From Byssovorax sp. (GTDB lineage Bacteria > Myxococcota_A > Polyangia > Polyangiales > Polyangiaceae): a DNA stretch of 33,225 bases. Below the pieces are notes generated by a model. It worked only from the letters and a program-made list of their open reading frames with translations, ran no database searches and was not told where the DNA came from. Both the position numbers and the translations under genes were made by a program. The stretch's first letter is position 1; each line of letters begins with the position of its first letter. Below are positions 27,543 through 33,225 of this stretch, in pieces. The stretch covers positions 1 to 33,225 of the forward strand of contig JANYGI010000182.1 in assembly GCA_025362495.1 (NCBI GenBank). The letters run 5' to 3'.

Positions 27543-29393
27543 ATGAGCTACGCGCCCGCGCTCCGACTGGCGATCGAGGCCGCGCTGGCCGCGGGGGCGA
27601 CGTTCCGCGCCGAGCTGCACCGCCCCGGCGGGCCGCGCGGCGCCGGCGACAGCGCGCCCGCGGACCGCGAGGTCGAGCTCCGGATCCGCGACGCGCTGCT
27701 GGCGGCGACGCCGTGGAGCTACCTCGGCGAAGAGAGCGGCGACGGCGTCATTGGCGCCGATCCATCGCACGTGTGGATCGTCGATCCGAACGACGGAACG
27801 GCTGCGTTCTTGAAGGGTCGGCGCGGGGCCTCGGTGTCGATCGCGCTCGTTCACGCGGGCACGCCGGTGCTCGGCGTGGTGTACGCGTATGCCTGTCCCG
27901 ACGACGACGGCGATCTGATCGCCTGGGCCGAGGGAGCGGGATCGATCACCCGCAACGGCGTCGCCGTGGACCACCGGCTCGACGACGGCCAGCTCGCGCA
28001 GGGCTCGATCGTGATCGTCTCGCAGGACGCCGACGAGCGATCGATCGCCAACGCGCGCTGCGTGGCGCCGGCGCGCTTCCTCGCCCTGCCGAGCATCGCG
28101 TACCGGCTGGCGCTGGTGGCCGTGGGGGACGGCGTCGCCGCGGTGTCGCTCGCGGGATCGAGATCGTGGGACTACGCCGCGGGGCACGCGCTGGTGCGTG
28201 GCGCGGGCGGCGATTTTATCGACGGCGAAGGCCGCCCCGTCACCTACGACGCCTCGGGCAAGAGCTTCGCGAAGCCCTGCTTCGGCGGCACGTCCGCCGT
28301 GGTCCGCGAGCTCGCGACGCGGCCCTGGAGCGACGTCGCGCGCGCGCCCGCCGCCGAGACACCCTCGCCCTTCGCGCTCGCGCGAGCGAGGCGCGGACAC
28401 CACGAGCGCGACGCCGGCCGGCTCCGACGCGCGCAGGGGTGCCTCCTCGGTCAGCTCGCGGGCGACGCGCTCGGCCAGCTCGTCGAGTTCCAGACGGCCG
28501 CGGCGATCCTCGCGCGCTACCCGGGCGGCGTGCGCGATCTCGTCGACGGCGGCGAGTGGGACACGATCGCCGGACAGCCCACCGACGACTCGGAGATGGC
28601 GCTGATGCTCGCGCGATCGATCCTGAAGGAAAGCCGCTACGATCGCGCCGCCGCGCTCGACGCCTACGTCCACTGGCACGACTCCGATCCCTTCGACATG
28701 GGCGGCACCACGCGGGCCGCGCTCCAGGCCGCCTCGGGCGCGCCGACACGCGAGGATCGCCTCGCCCGCGCCGCCGCGTCGGCCAAGCAGGACAGCGAGG
28801 CCAACGGATCGCTGATGCGGATATCGCCCCTCGCGATCTTCGGCGCCGGCGATCCCGCGGCCGCGGCGGAATGGGCCCGCGAGGACAGCGCGCTCACCCA
28901 CCCTCACGTGGTCTGTCGCGAGGCCTGCGCGGCGTTCGTCGCGGCGATCGCCACGGCGATCGGTACGGGCGCGGACGCCGAGGGGGCCTATGCGGCTGGC
29001 CTCGCGGAGGCGCGACGCGGCGGGAACGAATTCGTGATTGGCTGTCTCGAGCGCGCCCGCCACGAGCTGCCGGCGGATTTCTCGCGGCAAATGGGGTGGG
29101 TGCGGATCGCCCTGCAAAACGCCTTCTATCAGCTCCTGCACGCGCCGACGTTCGAGGCGGGTTTGACGGCAACCGTGATGGCCGGCGGAGACACCGACAC
29201 CAACGGTGCCATCGCCGGGGCGCTGCTCGGCGCGGTACACGGGCGCGAGGGGGTGCAGCGGCGCTACCGAGAGCAGGTGATCACCTGCCGGCCGCTGCGC
29301 GAGATCGGCGCCCAGCAGGCGCGGCCGCGGGAATTCTGGCCCGTCGACGCCATGGTGCTGGCAGAGGGCCTGTTGCTCGCGGGGCGGGGATGA
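27543..29393 (+). CDS. Fusion of inositol-monophosphatase-family and ADP-ribosylglycohydrolase domains
   Basis: A 616-residue cytosolic protein. Residues about 5-262 form an IMPase/CysQ-type phosphatase: GEESG (62-66), WIVDPNDGT (78-86) with the metal ligands Asp81 and Asp84, and WDYAAGHALVRGAGG (209-223). Residues about 293-613 form an ADP-ribosylglycohydrolase (DraG/ARH): GCLLGQLAGDALGQ (299-312), PTDDSEM (346-352), EANGSLMR (419-426) and GGDTDTNGAIAGALLGA (548-564), with the Asp residues of both Mg2+ sites present. Both halves look active. The first domain would remove a phosphate from a sugar or nucleotide, the second would cleave ADP-ribose from a protein or other acceptor. The gene lies 28 bases after the SUMF1-like gene, probably in one operon with the kinase. 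Confidence 0.9.
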   Translation: MSYAPALRLAIEAALAAGATFRAELHRPGGPRGAGDSAPADREVELRIRDALLAATPWSYLGEESGDGVIGADPSHVWIVDPNDGTAAFLKGRRGASVSIALVHAGTPVLGVVYAYACPDDDGDLIAWAEGAGSITRNGVAVDHRLDDGQLAQGSIVIVSQDADERSIANARCVAPARFLALPSIAYRLALVAVGDGVAAVSLAGSRSWDYAAGHALVRGAGGDFIDGEGRPVTYDASGKSFAKPCFGGTSAVVRELATRPWSDVARAPAAETPSPFALARARRGHHERDAGRLRRAQGCLLGQLAGDALGQLVEFQTAAAILARYPGGVRDLVDGGEWDTIAGQPTDDSEMALMLARSILKESRYDRAAALDAYVHWHDSDPFDMGGTTRAALQAASGAPTREDRLARAAASAKQDSEANGSLMRISPLAIFGAGDPAAAAEWAREDSALTHPHVVCREACAAFVAAIATAIGTGADAEGAYAAGLAEARRGGNEFVIGCLERARHELPADFSRQMGWVRIALQNAFYQLLHAPTFEAGLTATVMAGGDTDTNGAIAGALLGAVHGREGVQRRYREQVITCRPLREIGAQQARPREFWPVDAMVLAEGLLLAGRG

Positions 29394-29438
29394 CGCGGCT
29401 TGACCTCGCGCTGACCGGACACCAGCGGAGGCCTGAAG

Positions 29439-30089
29439 GTGAGACACGAATTCGTGCGCAGGCAGGGCATTGGCGCTCGCCCCTCTTTCACGATCTCCAT
29501 CCTGCTACTGTGCTCGCGCCGCTCGCTGGCGCGGGCCTTCCAGGTGCAGATCCAGGTCTTTCTCCGCTCCGGCGCGCGGATCATCGACGCCGAGCCCGAC
29601 GGCGCCGTCGCTCTGCACCGCATCCGGATCGTGTCGTGTCCGTTCCTCGGCGGCGTGGCGCTCAACCACTACAACCCGCTCACCACCGTGGCTCCGCCGC
29701 CGGCCCCGCTCTTGCCGCAGCTGCCCGGCCGCAAGGGAGATCCCAGCCTCTACTGGGCGGGATCGCCCGAGCAGATGGCGCTCTACGTGCCACCCATCTT
29801 CCACGGGCAGTACCTGGTCTATCCGCCCAGACCCGGCATCGGCGCCTCGATCTCGAGCCTGTTCGTCTCGTTCACCAACTCCAACGTCACCGACAAGCCG
29901 GTTCAAGACGTGCTCAGCGTCGTGATCCGCACGGCCATGGGCAAGCAGGCGCCCGTCCTCTCGCTCTCGTACCGCTTCGCCGATTTCGACGTCGCGGGCG
30001 ACACCTGCCCTGCCCTGCGGAGCGTCGGTACGGTGTTCCCCACCCCCTGGGAAATCAACAAGTACCGCAAAGAGAACCTCTATCCGTAG
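29439..30089 (+). CDS. Unknown exported-type protein, N-terminal half, ended by an in-frame amber codon
   Basis: 216 residues from a GTG at 29439 that has a good ribosome binding site (GGAGG, 7 bases upstream). A short hydrophobic stretch (FTISILLLC) may be part of a signal peptide. The body is beta-rich with Pro-rich patches (APPPAPLLPQLPG). I recognise no family. The frame stops at TAG (30087-30089) in the middle of what looks like a continuous helix: ...YRKENLYP, stop, AIRDRCETILMPRG.... The same frame then runs on to 30755, so this is probably the first half of one gene of about 438 codons. It follows the IMPase/ADP-ribosylglycohydrolase gene by 45 bases. Confidence 0.65.
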   Translation: MRHEFVRRQGIGARPSFTISILLLCSRRSLARAFQVQIQVFLRSGARIIDAEPDGAVALHRIRIVSCPFLGGVALNHYNPLTTVAPPPAPLLPQLPGRKGDPSLYWAGSPEQMALYVPPIFHGQYLVYPPRPGIGASISSLFVSFTNSNVTDKPVQDVLSVVIRTAMGKQAPVLSLSYRFADFDVAGDTCPALRSVGTVFPTPWEINKYRKENLYP

Positions 30090-30119
30090 GCCATCCGCGA
30101 TCGCTGCGAGACGATCCTG

Positions 30120-30755
30120 ATGCCACGCGGCAGCGGCTTCTATTCAGGGCTGAACGCGGTCGGCTGCGGTCAAGAGTTCTTCGGGGTGCTCTTCTCGGGC
30201 AGCGGCCAGCCGAGCCTCGGCTTCAGCTACGATTTCGACAAGCACATCGACGGCTACCTCTCCCGCGCCCGCAAGCGCGATCCGGGCGAGGTGTCGGTGA
30301 CGTTGCTCGATTATCGCGCCAGCATTTTCGGCACGTACCGCTGCAACGACACCGAGATCGAGGATCAGAACGAGGACGGGATGGCCACCCTGCTCGATCT
30401 CACGCTCAAGGGCGATCCCCGCCTCCGCGACGACAAGAAGGCGCACAGCCGCGTGGCGATCCTCGACGGCCTCGGCAGGGGGCTTCACGCCCAGCTCTCC
30501 GGGATTGCGTTGCCCGTGCTCGAGACCCCTGGATTCTTCACCTGCGAGAAGGCCGAGCTCGGGGTGGCTGGCCACAACGACAAGCGCTGGCTCTTCGTCC
30601 CCATCCCCGAGCCCGTGAAGAGCAGCAGCGGGAGCAGCGGTAAGCCCAAGGGCGATGAGCCCGTGAAAGACGTGCTCGACGCGCTGCCCGAGGAGCCTCC
30701 GATCCTGGCGCCGCACGACAAGCCCGGCGACAGCGGCTCGGCGAAGGACCTTTGA
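30120..30755 (+). CDS. C-terminal half of the amber-split unknown protein
   Basis: Same reading frame as the preceding gene. The first ATG after the TAG is at 30120, giving 211 residues, but coding character begins immediately after the stop (30090), and there is no good ribosome binding site. The sequence (MPRGSGFYSG, FSYDFDKHIDGYLSRARKRD, YRASIFGTYRCNDTEIEDQN) is soluble and mixed alpha/beta, ending in a Ser/Lys/Asp/Pro-rich tail. No family is recognised. Either the gene is a recent pseudogene, the amber codon is read through, or the base is an error. Confidence 0.55.
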   Translation: MPRGSGFYSGLNAVGCGQEFFGVLFSGSGQPSLGFSYDFDKHIDGYLSRARKRDPGEVSVTLLDYRASIFGTYRCNDTEIEDQNEDGMATLLDLTLKGDPRLRDDKKAHSRVAILDGLGRGLHAQLSGIALPVLETPGFFTCEKAELGVAGHNDKRWLFVPIPEPVKSSSGSSGKPKGDEPVKDVLDALPEEPPILAPHDKPGDSGSAKDL

Positions 30756-30788
30756 CGATCTGCGGCCCCCGGACGCTGGTTCAGCCCT

Positions 30789-31554
30789 TCACTGAAGCGG
30801 GCGGAGCGGCGCGGATCCGAGCACCGAGCCGAGGTGCAGGTCCCACCCGCTGGGCCCGCCGGCGAGGAGGCGCTCGGCGACGCAGAGCGTGTTGCCCTTT
30901 TGCCGGAGCGCGATGAGCGAGCCCCGGCCGCCGGGCTCCGCGAAGTAGAGCGACTTCCCTTCAAAGGCACCTTCGACCCACGCCCCCGAGCCGAGGTGGC
31001 CTCGAATGAAGTCGACGAAGCCGTTCTTCGTCGTCGTGTCGCCGGCCGCGACGAGGTCGAGCGCCGCACGACTCGCCACCTCTTCGGCCGGGGTGTCGGA
31101 GAGCGGCGAGAAGGTCCCCGTCGACGTCACCTTGCCCACGCGCTTGGCCCGGAAGATGACGAAGCGCGTCTTGTCCGCCCGGTGCCCCTGCTCGGGGACC
31201 GAGGCCTCGGTGCCGAGCGTCCAGGCTTCGGTCGCCGCGAACCGTGGGCGCTCGCCGGCGAGAGAGCCGCTGGCCGAGGCGCACACCTCGGGTGTCTACC
31301 GCAGGGCACGTGGCCGCGGCGATGTCGGTGAGGGCCTTTTCGTAGATGGCCTCTGCGGCTTTTCGATCGGAGTCACCGTGGCGCTTTTCGGCGCGCGCTT
31401 CGCTCGCCGGCGGCCGATCGGCAGGAGGCGCGGAGGGCGCAGGCGCAGCGCCGGAGCGAGGTTCGGTGGCCCGGAGTGCGGCTGTCGTACTGGTATTACC
31501 GCCGCAGAAGGGCCCTCGATGGCACGCGTAGCTGGTGCGATCGAAGGGGATCAC
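30789..31554 (-). pseudogene. Frameshifted remnant of an exported protein gene
   Basis: Two minus-strand frames carry one coherent protein. The upstream part (to about 31290) includes ADRPPASEARAEKRHGDSDR and AAEAIYEKALTDIAAATCPA. The downstream part begins VCASASGSLAGERPRF and runs to a TGA at 30789. The switch occurs near 31287-31296, where removing one C from ACCC would join VDT to EVCASA; the second frame has its own TAG just upstream. No good start is found: the 5' end given is a GTG close to the inverted-repeat element at 31574. Function is unknown; the Ala/Pro spacer and Cys suggest a lipoprotein or secreted protein. A sequencing error is possible. Confidence 0.55.
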
Positions 31555-31573
31555 GAGCAGAGATGGAGAATGT

Positions 31574-31669
31574 TCACAGGGAGGCGAGGAGACAGGGAGG
31601 CCGGAGAAAAAAGCGCGGAGATCAATCGAAATTCCGATCTGACCTCCCCGCCTCCTCGCCTCCCTGTGA
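31574..31669. repeat. Perfect 18-bp inverted repeat with 60-bp spacer, MITE-like
   Basis: The left arm TCACAGGGAGGCGAGGAG (31574-31591) is the exact reverse complement of 31652-31669. A run of seven T follows at 31670-31676. The spacer holds a second, partial copy of the arm (ACAGGGAGGCC) and a run of six A that mirrors the outer T run. It could be a mobile palindromic element remnant; the T run also allows terminator activity on the plus strand. It adjoins the broken 5' end of the pseudogene. Confidence 0.65.
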
Positions 31670-31785
31670 TTTTTTTCTCCCTCCGGGCCCGATCCGCATC
31701 GAGCGCGCCTACCAGGACGCCCTTCTGCGGTTGTAGTATCAGGTGGGCAGAAGAGATTGACGGCCACACGGTCGTCTTCGCACAG

Positions 31786-31867
31786 GCCCTCACCCTCCTG
31801 ACGGGCGAGGGAGGGAGACGTTCGAGGGGCAATCACCCCCTCGCCCTCCGGAAGAGTCGGTGAGGGC
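31786..31867. repeat. Imperfect inverted repeat, REP-like
   Basis: The left side starts GCCCTCACC and ends GGGCGAGGG (31786-31811); the right side starts CCCTCGCCC and ends GGTGAGGGC (31838-31867), so outer and inner 9-mers pair while the middles differ. CCCTCACCCTCC / GGGCGAGGG-type palindromes are a common dispersed intergenic element in high-GC bacteria. Confidence 0.5.
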
Positions 31868-31996
31868 TCCCGGGAGAGGCGCCCGCGAACGTCGGGATGG
31901 TCCCGCGCGACGCGCCTGGCGCGCGCCGCTCGAATGCCCTTGCGCAGCCGGGACAATCCAGAGAGCATCCGTGAGCTACCCCACGGGAGGAAACAC

Positions 31997-32731
31997 ATGA
32001 TTGCTGGCCCCACCTCGACGATCGCCACCATGGCGGACGCCGTCACGACGACGATGGATTCCTTCGACGCCGCCTCGGATCTCGACCTCGATCGGTCGGA
32101 TGAAGATCGGCAGTTCTTCGCGGCGCGCCGGGCGCTGCTCGTGCCTCACAAGGCCCAGCTCGTGGCCGCGCTGCGGGCCATCGAGGATCACGATCTCGAC
32201 ATCGGACGTCGGCTCCAGGCGCGCGTCGTGTTCGGCGATCAGGTGCTCGACCACGGCGTCATCGACGGCAACGCGCGCACCAAGCTCGGGTTGAAGGGGA
32301 AGTCAGGGCTGGAGGCGGCGCACGTGTTCGGAAAGAACGTGGCGACGCTGACGCGCGAGAAGCTGGCGCTGGAGCCGCAGAAGGTCCTGGAGGCCGTGGG
32401 GCGAATGGAGGATCTGCCGGACTTCGCCGAGCGCTCGGCCATCGCTGCGGACCTGACGAAGCGGGCGAACCGACAGCAGAGCTGCCTTGATGAGCGCTCC
32501 GACGGGGATCTGGCGCGCGCGAAGCTCGTGAGCACGGGGATCCGCCTGGTGCTCGAAGCGGCGCAGGCGCTCGCCGCGACCAAGGGCGCGCTGGACGAGC
32601 GGTTTCCGCGGCAGCGGGACTATGTGGCGGCGTTCTTCCTCGACGTGACGTCGGTGGCGCGCCCGAAGGCGGCCGCGGCGCCCGATGCGGCGCCCGCGGA
32701 GCCGCCGGCCCCGGCTGACCTCACGGGCTGA
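31997..32731 (+). CDS. Helical protein of unknown function
   Basis: A 244-residue cytosolic protein from the ATG at 31997, with GGGAGG 6 bases upstream. It is almost entirely helical and rich in Ala, Leu, Asp and Arg (RRALLVPHKAQLVAALRAIE, LALEPQKVLEAVGRMEDLPD, ANRQQSCLDERSDGDLARAK), with one Cys and no membrane segment. The C-terminus is an Ala/Pro-rich tail. I do not recognise a family or active site. It stands alone, between a repeat-rich stretch and a strong terminator, which suggests an accessory location. Confidence 0.75.
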   Translation: MIAGPTSTIATMADAVTTTMDSFDAASDLDLDRSDEDRQFFAARRALLVPHKAQLVAALRAIEDHDLDIGRRLQARVVFGDQVLDHGVIDGNARTKLGLKGKSGLEAAHVFGKNVATLTREKLALEPQKVLEAVGRMEDLPDFAERSAIAADLTKRANRQQSCLDERSDGDLARAKLVSTGIRLVLEAAQALAATKGALDERFPRQRDYVAAFFLDVTSVARPKAAAAPDAAPAEPPAPADLTG

Positions 32732-32771
32732 AGCACGCGCGCTCGCGGTGCATGCCGCGACTTCGAAAGGC

Positions 32772-32805
32772 AAAACGCTCCCGGCAACGCTGCCGGGAGC
32801 GTTTT
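32772..32805. terminator. Strong bidirectional rho-independent terminator
   Basis: AAAACGCTCCCGGC pairs perfectly with GCCGGGAGCGTTTT over 14 bp around a six-base loop (AACGCT). GTATTT follows. It lies 40 bases past the stop of the helical protein gene. Confidence 0.85.
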
Positions 32806-32822
32806 GTATTTCCATCCGGCGG

Positions 32823-32881
32823 GCGGCAGCAGCGCAGGGAGCATCTTCGGGATCGGGAATGCTCGCGGCAGCAGCGCAGGG
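32823..32881. repeat. Direct repeat of 17 bp with 42-bp period, each followed by a hairpin
   Basis: GCGGCAGCAGCGCAGGG occurs at 32823-32839 and 32865-32881. The first copy leads into a GAGCAT...ATGCTC stem, the second into a GCGTCC...GGACGC stem (to about 32914). These hairpins lie between two terminator-like stems. Confidence 0.5.
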
Positions 32882-32942
32882 GGCGTCCGCGACCGCGTGA
32901 ATGGTCGGGGACGCGTTGCCGCGGGCATTTCCGGAGGCGTGG

Positions 32943-32973
32943 ATGCTCCCGCAGCGCGAGCGGGAGCATTTTG
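32943..32973 (+). terminator. Second terminator-like hairpin
   Basis: ATGCTCCCGC pairs with GCGGGAGCAT over 10 bp around a seven-base loop, followed by TTTGTGTCTC. Its stem core (GCTCCCG) matches that of the terminator at 32772. Confidence 0.6.
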
Positions 32974-33030
32974 TGTCTCTCGGGCACGCGTGCCCCGCGC
33001 GCTCCTGATCCCCTCCCCTGCCCGACCCGC

Positions 33031-33036
33031 TAAGCT
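33031..33036 (+). promoter_or_regulatory. Candidate -10 hexamer before the nucleotidyltransferase gene
   Basis: TAAGCT lies 12 bases before the ATG at 33049, with no Shine-Dalgarno sequence between. Confidence 0.35.
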
Positions 33037-33048
33037 ACGCCCGCCGCG

Positions 33049-33225
33049 ATGAAGACCAGCCTCGATCACCTCACCGAAAGCAAGCAGCGCAAGCTCGCCG
33101 CGCTCGCCGACCTCATCCGTGCCGAGGCCGAGGTCGAGATGATCATCCTGTTCGGCAGCTTCGCCCGCGGCGACGCCGTGGAGGATCCCATCGGCGGCTA
33201 CTTCAGCGACTTCGACGTCCTGGTG
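33049..33225 (+). CDS. MNT-type nucleotidyltransferase, 3' partial
   Basis: The first 59 residues are present; the gene runs off the window. After a charged helix (MKTSLDHLTESKQRKLAALA) comes the nucleotidyltransferase signature: IILFGSFARGD (32-42), then FSDFDVLV (52-59), giving the G-S and D-x-D metal-binding residues of the pol-beta superfamily. The N-terminal phrase and GGYFSDFD insertion resemble stand-alone proteins in which such a domain is fused to a C-terminal HEPN domain, related to MNT/HEPN antitoxin-toxin pairs; this is from memory and the HEPN part cannot be seen. It could AMPylate a partner. Its position after repeats and a pseudogene suggests an accessory region. Confidence 0.75.
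   Translation, partial: MKTSLDHLTESKQRKLAALADLIRAEAEVEMIILFGSFARGDAVEDPIGGYFSDFDVLV

Larger units (their letters stand above)
31555..31996. other. Intergenic region rich in inverted repeats
   Basis: About 440 bases without a supported gene. It contains two inverted-repeat elements (31574-31669 and 31786-31867) listed separately. Open frames across it only reflect base composition. GGGAGG at 31985-31990 is the ribosome binding site for the next gene. Confidence 0.6.

Overview
This 33 kb window is very GC-rich chromosomal DNA from a bacterium that looks like a myxobacterium, most likely a Polyangiales/Sorangium-type member of Myxococcota. That placement is inferred from the gene content: two Hanks-type Ser/Thr kinases with C-terminal membrane anchors, two FHA proteins (one a sigma-54 activator), many lipoproteins with low-complexity linkers, and a TPR/PEGA-type protein directly behind a kinase. 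No rRNA, tRNA, CRISPR array, phage or intact transposase was seen.

Layout. 1-5431 (+): the tail of an unknown gene, a tetra-haem cytochrome lipoprotein, a small lipoprotein, a Ser/Thr kinase overlapping a TPR/PEGA-like membrane protein, and a lipoprotein. 5502-12368 (+): UppP, a 1007-residue Asp-box lipoprotein, a PlsC-type acyltransferase, a zinc-ribbon membrane protein with a degenerate HExxH site, and a glutathione S-transferase. 12558-16732 (-): an FHA/degenerate-GGDEF/AAA+ sigma-54 activator, a Cys-rich lipoprotein, a SpoU/TrmH-type methyltransferase and a C2-PDZ lipoprotein. 16800-20841 (+): AsnRS, a class II glutamine-amidotransferase-like protein without its nucleophile, a lipoprotein and a patatin. 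20891-24657 (-): a zinc-ribbon/FHA protein and Lon. 25003-30755 (+): a second kinase, a SUMF1-like protein, an inositol-monophosphatase/ADP-ribosylglycohydrolase fusion, and an unknown gene split by an in-frame amber codon. 30789-33048: a frameshifted pseudogene, two inverted-repeat elements, a helical protein and a cluster of hairpins. 33049-end (+): the start of an MNT-type nucleotidyltransferase.

How the parts relate. Kinases and FHA proteins suggest phospho-Thr signalling, with the sigma-54 activator as one possible output. Lipoproteins, UppP, PlsC and patatin belong to envelope biology. AsnRS and Lon are housekeeping. The best candidates for something new are the phosphatase/ADP-ribosylglycohydrolase fusion encoded behind a kinase, the amidotransferase-like pseudoenzyme, and the sigma-54 activator with a buried GGDEF-like relic. 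At least nine genes carry a TAnnnT hexamer 6-12 bases before the start codon, which suggests that leaderless transcripts are common here.
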